Position numbers and translations under genes: made by a program | Shown: in pieces, positions 56,289 to 63,151 of the stretch | Layout: each line of letters opens with the position of its first letter | Numbering within the stretch: the stretch's first letter is position 1 | Assembly: GCF_021390425.1 (NCBI RefSeq) | Contig: NZ_JAJUWY010000004.1 | Span: 146,623-210,622 of the forward strand | From: Lysobacter sp. GX 14042 | Lineage (GTDB): Bacteria > Pseudomonadota > Gammaproteobacteria > Xanthomonadales > Xanthomonadaceae | Reading direction: 5' to 3' | DNA length: 64,000 nt | The notes under the pieces: model-generated | Databases searched by the model: none | What the model saw: only the letters and a program-made list of their open reading frames with translations | Told to the model about the DNA's origin: nothing

Positions 56289-56318
56289 CTTGATTTCACC
56301 GGCACCGGGCCCACTTCC
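56289..56318 (+). promoter_or_regulatory. Candidate sigma-32 heat-shock promoter of htpG
   Basis: CTTGATTT (56289-56296) and CCCACTTCC (56310-56318), separated by 13 bases, resemble the sigma-32 elements CTTGAAA and CCCCATNT. The pair lies 34 bases upstream of the htpG ATG. Matches are partial; assignment rests partly on htpG being a heat-shock gene in relatives. Confidence 0.35.
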
Positions 56319-56351
56319 GTCACCTGTCCCCTTCATCCCGGACCCTTGCGC

Positions 56352-58235
56352 ATGAGCTCCACGCCCGAAACCCGCCCGTTCGAAGCCGAGGTCGCCCAGG
56401 TCCTGCACCTGGTGACCCACTCGCTGTACTCGCACAAGGAGATCTTCCTGCGCGAGCTGATCTCCAACGCCTCCGACGCCTGCGACAAGCTGCGCTTCGA
56501 AGGCCTGGCCAACCCCGACCTGATGGCTGGCGACGGCGAGCTGCACATCGATGTCAGCTTCGACGGGAAGGCCCGGACGATCACCATTGCCGACAACGGC
56601 GTCGGCATGTCCCGGCAGGAGGTGGTCGAGAACATCGGCACCATCGCCAGTTCCGGCACCCGTCGCTTCCTGGCCGCGATGGCCGGCGAGCAGAAGGCCG
56701 ACGCCCGGCTGATCGGCCAGTTCGGCGTGGGCTTCTACTCGGCCTTCGTGGTCGCCGACCGGGTGACCGTGCTCACCCGCCGTGCCGGTGACGCCGCGGC
56801 GGAGGGCGTGAAGTGGGACAGCGACGGCAAGGGCGAATACACCCTGGAAGCCGTCGAGCGCCCGCAGCGCGGCACCGAGGTGGTCCTGCACCTGAAGGAA
56901 GACGAGGACGAGTTCCTCTCGGCCTGGAAGCTGCGCGAGCTGGTCCACCGCTACTCCGAGCACGTCGCCTTCCCGATCCGCATGCCGAAGCAGGCCGAGG
57001 CCGAGGGCGAGGAACAGCCGGCGGCCGACGAGTGGGAGACCGTCAACTCCGCCTCCGCGCTGTGGACCCGCGGCAAGTCGGAGATCAGCGACGAGGAGTA
57101 CCAGGGCTTCTACAAGTCGCTGGGCCACGACTTCGCCGACCCGCTGGCCTGGAGCCACAACCGGGTCGAGGGCAACCAGAGCTTCACCACCCTGCTCTAC
57201 CTGCCGGCGCAGCCGCCGTTCGACGTGATGATGGGCGGGCGCGACGAGCGCAAGGGCCTGAAGCTGTACATCAAGCGCGTGTTCGTGATGGATGCCGCCG
57301 AGGAACTGCTGCCCAACTACCTGCGCTTCGTGCGCGGCGTGGTGGATGCCGACGACCTGCCGCTCAACGTCAGCCGCGAGCTGCTGCAGCAGAACCGCCA
57401 GCTCGAGCGCATCAAGGCCAGCTGCACCAGGCGCGTGCTGGACCTGATCGAGTCGCTGGCGAAGAACGAGCCGGAGAAGTTCGCGACCTTCCTCAAGGCC
57501 TTCGGCAACACGCTCAAGGAGGGCATCGGCGAGGACACCGCCAACCGCGAACGGATCGCGAAGCTGCTGCGCTTTGCCTCCACCAGGGGCGACGGCAGCG
57601 CGAAGACCGTGTCCCTGGACGACTACATCGGCCGCATGGCCGCGGGTCAGGAGGCGATCTGGTACGTCACCGCCGACAGCCACGCCGCCGCCGCGGGCAG
57701 CCCGCAGCTGGAGGCGTTCCGGGCCAGGGACATCGAGGTGCTGCTGCTGTCGGACCGCATCGACGAATGGATGCTCGGCTACCTGCACGAGTACGACGGC
57801 AGGAAGCTGCGGAGCGTGGCCAAGGGCGAACTGCCACTGGACGAGGAAGCGAAGAAGCAGCAGGAGGAAACGGCGAAGGCCGCCGAGCCGCTGGTGGCCC
57901 GGTTGAAGGAACTGCTCGGCGAGCGCGTGAGCGAGGTGCGCGTGTCCGCCCGCCTGACCGACTCCCCGTCCTGCCTGGTGCTGTCGGAGTTCGACATGGC
58001 TCCGCACTTCGCCCGCCTGCTGCGCGAGGCCGGCCAGGAACTGCCCGACAGCAAGCCGACCCTGGAAGTGAACCCGGGACACCCGCTGGTCCAGCGCGTG
58101 CAGTCGGAGGCGGACGACGCCAGGGCCGGAGACATCGCCGCCCTGCTGCTGGAGCAGGCGGAGATCGCCGCCGGCGCCCAGCTGGCCGACCCGGCCGCGT
58201 TCGTGCAGCGGATGAACCGCGTCCTGCTGGCCTGA
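56352..58235 (+). CDS. htpG: Molecular chaperone HtpG (Hsp90)
   Basis: Bacterial Hsp90, 627 aa, an ATP-dependent cytosolic chaperone dimer. N-terminal GHKL ATPase: [49 protein letters not shown]. Middle-domain YIKRVFVMD and [20 protein letters not shown], then the C-terminal dimerisation domain. Start [14 protein letters not shown]. It marks the edge of the conserved backbone: downstream begins an accessory island. Confidence 0.98.
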   Translation: MSSTPETRPFEAEVAQVLHLVTHSLYSHKEIFLRELISNASDACDKLRFEGLANPDLMAGDGELHIDVSFDGKARTITIADNGVGMSRQEVVENIGTIASSGTRRFLAAMAGEQKADARLIGQFGVGFYSAFVVADRVTVLTRRAGDAAAEGVKWDSDGKGEYTLEAVERPQRGTEVVLHLKEDEDEFLSAWKLRELVHRYSEHVAFPIRMPKQAEAEGEEQPAADEWETVNSASALWTRGKSEISDEEYQGFYKSLGHDFADPLAWSHNRVEGNQSFTTLLYLPAQPPFDVMMGGRDERKGLKLYIKRVFVMDAAEELLPNYLRFVRGVVDADDLPLNVSRELLQQNRQLERIKASCTRRVLDLIESLAKNEPEKFATFLKAFGNTLKEGIGEDTANRERIAKLLRFASTRGDGSAKTVSLDDYIGRMAAGQEAIWYVTADSHAAAAGSPQLEAFRARDIEVLLLSDRIDEWMLGYLHEYDGRKLRSVAKGELPLDEEAKKQQEETAKAAEPLVARLKELLGERVSEVRVSARLTDSPSCLVLSEFDMAPHFARLLREAGQELPDSKPTLEVNPGHPLVQRVQSEADDARAGDIAALLLEQAEIAAGAQLADPAAFVQRMNRVLLA

Positions 58236-58251
58236 CCGCCCCCGCAAAGCA

Positions 58252-58321
58252 GGAGACGTCATTCCAAGCTGGAGCGTAATTCCCACGAACACGGAGACGT
58301 CATTCCCGCGGACGCGGGAAT
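58252..58321. repeat. Small repeat cluster downstream of htpG
   Basis: GGAGACGTCATTCC occurs twice (58252-58265 and 58293-58306). The second copy runs into the perfect palindrome ATTCCCGCG-GA-CGCGGGAAT (58302-58321), related to the one in the hfq-hflX gap. A short broken relative (TAATTCCCACGAACACGGAG) lies between. Confidence 0.65.
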
Positions 58322-58327
58322 CCACCA

Positions 58328-58355
58328 AAGGCCCGCCCCCCGGCGGGCCTTCGGG
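58328..58355. terminator. Intrinsic terminator downstream of htpG
   Basis: A 10-bp stem AAGGCCCGCC / GGCGGGCCTT (loop CCCC), followed by CGGGTTTT on the + strand. It terminates htpG and insulates the nuclease gene. Confidence 0.75.
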
Positions 58356-58434
58356 TTTTCCCCAATGGCGACGTAGGAAAACACCGCCTAGATTGACGGC
58401 GATCCGGCGATCCCAACGCCTGCACGCGCCCGCC

Positions 58435-59694
58435 ATGGCCTTCGACGCGTCCCACCTGAACCCGCCGCTTCCGTCCCAGTCCTGGCTGGACGGCCTCCGC
58501 ACCCTGCCCGACCTGCTCCGCCCTGACACGGGCAGCGGCACGCGCATGGATCCCCGCATCCTCAAGGCCGACCCGGCGGACGTGCGGTTCGACCTCGACG
58601 AAGGCTCGGTGCGGATCCACGACGAGAAGCAGGGCCAGTGGAACACCACCTACACCGCCACCGCGGACATGGTGGTGTCCGTCCCCGGCGGCGGTACCAC
58701 CGAGGTGCCGGTGCGCTACGAGGTGACGATCCGCAACGAGAACGCCACGCCCGAACAGATGCGCGCGGTGAACCCGTTCGACCCGGCCACCATCCCCCAG
58801 CGCACCCGCATCGAGGTCCACGGCGCCGACTACGCCGGCACTGCGCTGGAACCGTCCTTCACCGCCCTGGCCGAAGCCAACGGCCTGGAATCGGTCGCCG
58901 ACCTGCGCCTGTCGCTGGAGATGACCGAAAAGAAGGGCCTGCGGGTGATGAGTGGCTCCGAACAGCTGTTCGACGCGCCCCGCGACGGCGGCCCCGCGTC
59001 CCATCCCGCCGAGCGCGAGGATTTCACCCGCCACACCAGCATGCTGTCCGATGCCGCCGGTGCCGACCGCGCCGGCTACTCGCGGATGCTGCTGACCGGC
59101 CAGCCGCCGGACGGAACCGTCATCCTGGCGGAGGACGTCGAGGCGAACGAGGTGCGCGGCACCGTCACCGAGGCCGGCTCGGGGGAGGTCAACGACATCA
59201 CCTGGACCCTGGACGAGCACGGTCGTCCGGCCTCCGCGGAGGCAACGCTGACCTGGGAACCCTCCAGCCGCGGCCGCGACTCCGACCGGATCGAGGGCAA
59301 CGCGCAGAGCAGGTTCCGCGTCGACAACGAGATGAAGGGCACCGGCGACGACGTCGGCCACATCTTCGCCTACCGCTTCGTCAACGGGCACGGCCCGGTC
59401 AACATGTTCCCGCAGTTCGGCCTGTTCAACCGCGGCGCCTACGCGCAGATGGAACAGGAATGGAGCGACTGGCTGGGCAAGGGCATGGAAGTCGAGATCG
59501 ACGTCGACCTGGCCGGGGTACCGGGCTCCCACCGCCCGGACGAAGTCCGCGTCGACTACCGCGTGGTCGACCCCGACAGCGGCAACGTGGTCTACGACCC
59601 GTCGCTGATCGCCTTTGCCAACGGCGAGGGCCAGTCCTTCGACGCCATCGCCTCCAACGGCATGGACGACATGATCGACAGGGCAAATGCCTGA
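58435..59694 (+). CDS. Putative secreted nuclease toxin (EssD/NS_2-type endonuclease C-terminus)
   Basis: 419 aa. The C-terminal 120 residues match the DNA/RNA non-specific endonuclease NS_2 (EssD-like) pattern: GDDVGHIFAYRF with the catalytic GH (codons 59355-59360), then PVNMFPQFGLFNRGAYAQME with the metal-site Asn, and a beta-rich end. The N-terminal 280 residues are of unknown family, beta-rich, without signal peptide or RHS/PAAR/VgrG elements, and presumably carry a delivery region. A small gene 34 bases downstream looks like its immunity partner. The export system is unknown. Confidence 0.7.
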   Translation: MAFDASHLNPPLPSQSWLDGLRTLPDLLRPDTGSGTRMDPRILKADPADVRFDLDEGSVRIHDEKQGQWNTTYTATADMVVSVPGGGTTEVPVRYEVTIRNENATPEQMRAVNPFDPATIPQRTRIEVHGADYAGTALEPSFTALAEANGLESVADLRLSLEMTEKKGLRVMSGSEQLFDAPRDGGPASHPAEREDFTRHTSMLSDAAGADRAGYSRMLLTGQPPDGTVILAEDVEANEVRGTVTEAGSGEVNDITWTLDEHGRPASAEATLTWEPSSRGRDSDRIEGNAQSRFRVDNEMKGTGDDVGHIFAYRFVNGHGPVNMFPQFGLFNRGAYAQMEQEWSDWLGKGMEVEIDVDLAGVPGSHRPDEVRVDYRVVDPDSGNVVYDPSLIAFANGEGQSFDAIASNGMDDMIDRANA

Positions 59695-59728
59695 GGCCAC
59701 ACTGCCCTGCGCGTCAACGGGTACTGGA

Positions 59729-60121
59729 ATGGACAGGAATGAACTGATCGCCCGGATCGGCAAGCTGCTGGTCGCCGACCCGGCCGTTTCCGATGGTCGG
59801 TGGGACGGCTACGCCCTGGTCGTGCGCTACGGCGACGGCGCAGTCGCGCGCCGGCTCAGCGGTTTCCGCTACACCGACGGCGACGGCCACCAGGCCGCCA
59901 CGCCACGCGACCCGGCGATCGGCGAGGCCTTCGACGAACTGCGCCAGGCCACCCGCGTGCACGACAAGGCGCCCTGGGACGCCTGCGTACTGCGCGTGCG
60001 CCGCGACACCGGGAAGCTGAAGGTCGACTTCGAGTACGACAAACCGGAGCAGTGGGACATCACCCCCGAAACGCTGGCCGCGGTCGCCGAACGGGCGCGG
60101 CCGGGTGCGGCCGGGGAGTAA
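59729..60121 (+). CDS. Probable immunity protein, YezG/DUF600-like
   Basis: 130 aa, soluble and cytoplasmic. Features YALVVRYGDGAVARRLSGFR, then WDACVLRVRRDTGKLKVDFE and KPEQWDITPE, the beta-hairpin/W pattern of YezG-type immunity proteins that neutralise EssD/YeeF-type nucleases. The family match is by eye only. A position directly behind a nuclease toxin is the main evidence. Confidence 0.6.
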   Translation: MDRNELIARIGKLLVADPAVSDGRWDGYALVVRYGDGAVARRLSGFRYTDGDGHQAATPRDPAIGEAFDELRQATRVHDKAPWDACVLRVRRDTGKLKVDFEYDKPEQWDITPETLAAVAERARPGAAGE

Positions 60122-60158
60122 GGCGTCCGGCGGGTTGGACACCGCCACCGGTGGCAGG

Positions 60159-60668
60159 CTACTCGCACACACTCCAGACCGTCTCACCCCGCACCTGTGG
60201 CACTTCGATCAACGTCGGCACCCCACCCGTGGAGAGCTTCAGGCAGAAGCGCCGGCTGTACATGCGTCCGACCGTCGGGTCCCCAAGGGGTTCCGGATTC
60301 ACGATCTGCGAATTGATCGCCACGCTGTAGCGCTCTCCCGGCTGCAGTGTTGCAACAAAATCGCTGGTCCCACCCGCAATCAGGGCGCTGCCGAACGGAA
60401 TGCATTGATCCGGACTCAATATCACCTGCGGCTCCAGCGGAGTGATCCAGTGCCAGACGTTTTCCCAGTCCGAACCGGTGAACCGGTCAACCGATATCGC
60501 CGTCAGCACCGGCGGTGTACGCCGGGCCTCCTCAGTGTCGGCAACCGCAAAACACAACTGCGAATCGACAATGCGCACCTGCGCCTGCTGATACATCCCG
60601 ACGGGCTGGGTACAGCCACCGGTAGCCGGCAGGACGCAGATGCAGAGCAGCAGACAACGAAGATTCAT
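60159..60668 (-). CDS. Putative T6SS immunity lipoprotein, second of tandem pair
   Basis: 169 aa. Lipoprotein signal MNLRCLLLCICVLPATGGCT, then a domain parallel to the upstream paralogue: YQQAQVRIVDSQLCFAVADT, SPDQCIPFGSAL, PGERYSVAINSQI, RMYSRRFCL and EVPQVRGETVWSVC. Paired cysteines suggest disulfides. The ATG overlaps the stop of the upstream paralogue (ATGA). No toxin precedes the pair; a PAAR 5' remnant does, so it looks like an orphan immunity gene. Confidence 0.7.
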   Translation of the reverse strand: MNLRCLLLCICVLPATGGCTQPVGMYQQAQVRIVDSQLCFAVADTEEARRTPPVLTAISVDRFTGSDWENVWHWITPLEPQVILSPDQCIPFGSALIAGGTSDFVATLQPGERYSVAINSQIVNPEPLGDPTVGRMYSRRFCLKLSTGGVPTLIEVPQVRGETVWSVCE

Positions 60669-61204
60669 TCGCTCCCGGGCTCGCCCGCAACCGGTTGTCC
60701 ACACACCTCCCACCTCAACTCGCCGCGAACTCGCGGCACCTCAACCAGGGGCGAAGCTCCACCCGCTGTCGGTTGCAGACAGAAGTGCCGGCTGTAACGA
60801 CGGCTCACCATGCGGTCGCCGCCGGCGCGCGGGTTCGGGATCTGCGCGTTGATCTCCACGCCGTAACGCGCACCGGGCACCAAGGTTGGCACAGCCGTTC
60901 CGCCAGCCTCCTCCGCAGGCAGATGACCGTACGGAATGCATTGGCTTGGTGCCAAGGTGGTTGGAGGCGAAAGGGGCGTAGTCCAGCCCCACAGCTCTAT
61001 CCAACTGTCGTTGATGTACTCGCTGACCGATATCGCTCCGATAGTGGGAGGTGTCTTCCAGCTTTCCTCCGTGTCCGCCACGGAGAAGCATGGCTTCCCG
61101 TCTACCCAGCGAATCGCCGCTTGCTGGTAGGTATTGGCCGGTTGCCGGCATCCTCCAACGAGTGGGAACAGCGCAATCAGCAGCAAGACGTATAGACGGT
61201 TCAT
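60665..61204 (-). CDS. Putative T6SS immunity lipoprotein, first of tandem pair
   Basis: 179 aa. Signal MNRLYVLLLIALFPLVGGCR with lipobox VGGC, then YQQAAIRWVDGKPCFSVADT, LAPSQCIPYGHL, PGARYGVEINAQI, RRYSRHFCL and EVPRVRGELRWEVC. It aligns along its length with the next gene, so the two arose by duplication. It starts 5 bases after the dead PAAR reading frame at 61209-61262, i.e. where an effector cassette would be expected upstream. Confidence 0.7.
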   Translation of the reverse strand: MNRLYVLLLIALFPLVGGCRQPANTYQQAAIRWVDGKPCFSVADTEESWKTPPTIGAISVSEYINDSWIELWGWTTPLSPPTTLAPSQCIPYGHLPAEEAGGTAVPTLVPGARYGVEINAQIPNPRAGGDRMVSRRYSRHFCLQPTAGGASPLVEVPRVRGELRWEVCGQPVAGEPGSE

Positions 61205-61208
61205 TCGG

Positions 61209-61262
61209 TCACCTTCGGAAGGTTCGCGTGGCGTCGCCCACCACGGCCCACATCCTTGTCAT
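61209..61262 (-). pseudogene. 5' remnant of a PAAR gene
   Basis: Reads MTRMWAVVGDAT then RTFRR and stop. The first 12 residues equal the start of the intact PAAR gene at 63012; the rest is lost. It lies just in front of the two lipoprotein genes. Confidence 0.8.
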
Positions 61263-61401
61263 GCATCCCTTCCTGGGTGAATTGTCGGGTTAGTGTCGCG
61301 TCTGCCCGCGCATGGCTTCAACCAGCGCCTGCGCATCGACGCCGACGCGGGTGACGCGGGCCAGCAGGTCGATGACGTTTTCCTTGTGGTCGGCAAACTG
61401 G
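61228..61401. repeat. Direct repeat copy A (ISP 3' end plus PAAR 5' end)
   Basis: About 174 bp collinear with 62978-63151 (constant offset 1750) with only scattered mismatches, roughly nine in ten bases identical. Same orientation as copy B. Confidence 0.85.
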
Positions 61402-61792
61402 AACCGGGTGCTCCCGGTCCGTCGTGCGTCGCCGGCGGCAAAAACCGGTCCTGCTCACGCACCACGCGGCCGTACTCGGCCGACTCGTAGGCGTTGATGC
61501 ACGTCATCAGCGACAGGTCGGTACCCGGCGTCTTCGGCACCGCGGGACGCCCGGCCATCCACTCATCGAAGAACCGGCGGACGTTTGCGTAGGCCTCCTC
61601 GCTCTCGTGGCTGCCCAGCTGGAAGTAGCCGCCCATCGCCGCGCTGCCCGGCCCGGATCGCCCTTCGACGTGTTCAGCAACGCAGTAGGCCAGACCCCAT
61701 TGCTTCAGCGTCAGGCGTGGATCGCCCTGCGCGGCGTGCGTGCTGCAGGCTGCCAGTCCGGACATGAGCAACAGCAGGATAGACCGGCTCAT
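61259..61792 (-). CDS. tai4: T6SS amidase immunity protein, Tai4 family, with abnormal C-terminal tail
   Basis: 177 aa. Export signal MSRSILLLLMSGLAAC with lipobox LAAC. A Tai4-like domain follows: LTLKQWGLAYCVAEHV, SEEAYANVRRFFDEWMAG and LSLMTCINAYESAEYGRVV, with the two conserved Cys. Native sequence ends near residue 130, about the usual Tai4 size. Residues 131-177 come from the adjacent repeat read in a different frame from the restriction gene. The start overlaps the tae4 stop (ATGA), so toxin and immunity are coupled. It should protect the periplasm from Tae4. Confidence 0.82.
   Translation of the reverse strand: MSRSILLLLMSGLAACSTHAAQGDPRLTLKQWGLAYCVAEHVEGRSGPGSAAMGGYFQLGSHESEEAYANVRRFFDEWMAGRPAVPKTPGTDLSLMTCINAYESAEYGRVVREQDRFLPPATHDGPGAPGSSLPTTRKTSSTCWPASPASASMRRRWLKPCAGRRDTNPTIHPGRDA
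61290..61401 (-). pseudogene. 3' remnant of a type ISP restriction gene
   Basis: In the frame ending TAA at 61290 the minus strand reads ENVIDLLARVTRVGVDAQAL then VEAMRGQTRH. This corresponds to KVIDLLARVTRVSVETQAVV and VEAMRGQARH at the end of the intact gene (stop 63040). It now overlaps the 3' part of the tai4 ORF. Confidence 0.8.
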
Positions 61793-62328
61793 TTCAGCTC
61801 CCAGAAAAGTACTTTCGTGGTCGTCGCACCCGGCGGGTTGTGGACAAAATAACAACTGTCGCCGCAGTCGGAGCCATTCCAGAGGGTGGCATGCCCTGTA
61901 GCGTTCCCCCAGCCTGACACCTCGAAGATCAGGACGCCGGTCTTGCCACGGAACTCGGAAGAAACATCAGCGCCCTGTGGGGCGACCTCGATGTCGGGCT
62001 TTCCAAGATTGGCCTTTACCAACGCAATGATGTCGACGACCCGCAGGAGATACCGTTTTCCATCGCCACCCTTGACCTTGTATCCGCGCGCGGTGGAGGT
62101 GATCTCAAGGCCGCCGTAATTGAAGGCCCGGCTCAACCTCAAAGCACATGCATTGGCATACGCGACCGGGTCCTCCTGATACAGCTCGTAGGCATTGCCG
62201 CCAACAAGCCGGTATACATCCGGCGCGGCCATACCGACCGGGTAGTGCTCCCACAGGGTGGAAAAGCGCGGGCGTCGCACATCGATCTGTACTGCCTGAC
62301 TGGCAACCATGGCTTCCAGAATGGTCAT
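61789..62328 (-). CDS. tae4: T6SS peptidoglycan amidase effector, Tae4 family
   Basis: 179 aa, NlpC/P60-type amidase that cuts D-Glu-mDAP bonds in target-cell peptidoglycan. Catalytic Cys61 in YANACALRLSRAFNYGG and His146 in GNATGHATLWNGSDC match the Tae4 N-C-A-x-R-x-S and G-H-x-x-L-W-x-G patterns. An additional Cys pair lies near residues 155 and 159. No signal peptide, as expected for a T6SS cargo. It lies 12 bases after the PAAR gene and overlaps tai4 by 4 bases, the arrangement of a complete effector module. Confidence 0.88.
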   Translation of the reverse strand: MTILEAMVASQAVQIDVRRPRFSTLWEHYPVGMAAPDVYRLVGGNAYELYQEDPVAYANACALRLSRAFNYGGLEITSTARGYKVKGGDGKRYLLRVVDIIALVKANLGKPDIEVAPQGADVSSEFRGKTGVLIFEVSGWGNATGHATLWNGSDCGDSCYFVHNPPGATTTKVLFWELK

Positions 62329-62340
62329 TCCGTTGATCTC

Positions 62341-63012
62341 CTAGCGGCTGGCATACAGCGCAACTTGGCGCGTCTGGAAAACGTTCATCACGGAGGCACG
62401 GCCGTCTGCATCGACGACGGCCGTGCAGGTCATTACAGATGCACCGTCATCCAGATTGCGGACTTCAATCTCGACGGTTTCGCCGACCGCATAGTTGCGT
62501 GTTTCGACATGCACATTGAGGTCCGCGTAATGACGCGACACCTGGCTCAACGGCGTCGCGTCCGGGCCATAGCTCCAGTTGATGCTTAGAACCTCTTTCG
62601 CCGGTACGGTCTCACTGGACTGACCATTGACAACGGCCGCCGCAGACCGAGCCAATGCGGCACCTGCAGCGCCTGCGGAAGACGAGCCGGCACTGGAGCT
62701 GCCACTGCCACCACTACCGCCACCACTACCGCCACCGCCACCGCCGGCATCCAGAAACACCCGCACCTGCTGCACTGCAAGCACCTTGCAGCCGCAGGCC
62801 AGCGAGCTGCCGTGCAGGGCCACGGCCTCGCCATCGATGATGGTGGTCGGGTCGCCGTCGACGATCGGGAACGTGCCCTTGTGCGTCGGGCACGTTGCCT
62901 TGTCATTGACCCGGGCGACGGGCTTGCCGTCGATATCGGTGAAGGGCGAGCCGGTAACCACCTGCCCGCCGCTGCTGGTGGCGTCGCCCACCACGGCCCA
63001 CATCCTTGTCAT
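62341..63012 (-). CDS. PAAR-domain spike protein with C-terminal cargo-type domain
   Basis: 223 aa. The PAAR domain (about 1-92) has WAVVGDATSSGGQVVTGSPF, VNDKATCPTHKGTFPIVDGD and HGSSLACGCKVLA, supplying the zinc-binding His/Cys tip. A Gly/Ser/Ala linker follows (residues about 93-130), then a beta-rich domain of about 80 residues (INWSYGPDATPLSQVSRHYA, AVGETVEIEVRNLDDGA, VMNVFQTRQVALYAS). It caps the VgrG spike; the C-terminal domain may bind Tae4 encoded next door. No enzymatic motif is seen in it. Confidence 0.85.
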   Translation of the reverse strand: MTRMWAVVGDATSSGGQVVTGSPFTDIDGKPVARVNDKATCPTHKGTFPIVDGDPTTIIDGEAVALHGSSLACGCKVLAVQQVRVFLDAGGGGGGSGGGSGGSGSSSAGSSSAGAAGAALARSAAAVVNGQSSETVPAKEVLSINWSYGPDATPLSQVSRHYADLNVHVETRNYAVGETVEIEVRNLDDGASVMTCTAVVDADGRASVMNVFQTRQVALYASR

Positions 63013-63151
63013 GCATCCCTTCCTGGGTGAATGGTCGGGCTAGTGTCGCGCCTGCCCGCGCATGGCTTCAACCACCGCCTGCGTCTCGACGCTGACGCGG
63101 GTGACGCGGGCCAGCAGGTCTATGACTTTTTCCTTGTAGTCGGCGAAGCGG
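62978..63151. repeat. Direct repeat copy B (ISP 3' end plus PAAR 5' end)
   Basis: The intact counterpart of 61228-61401. It spans the last codons of the type ISP gene, the 27-base gap, and the first PAAR codons. Confidence 0.85.
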
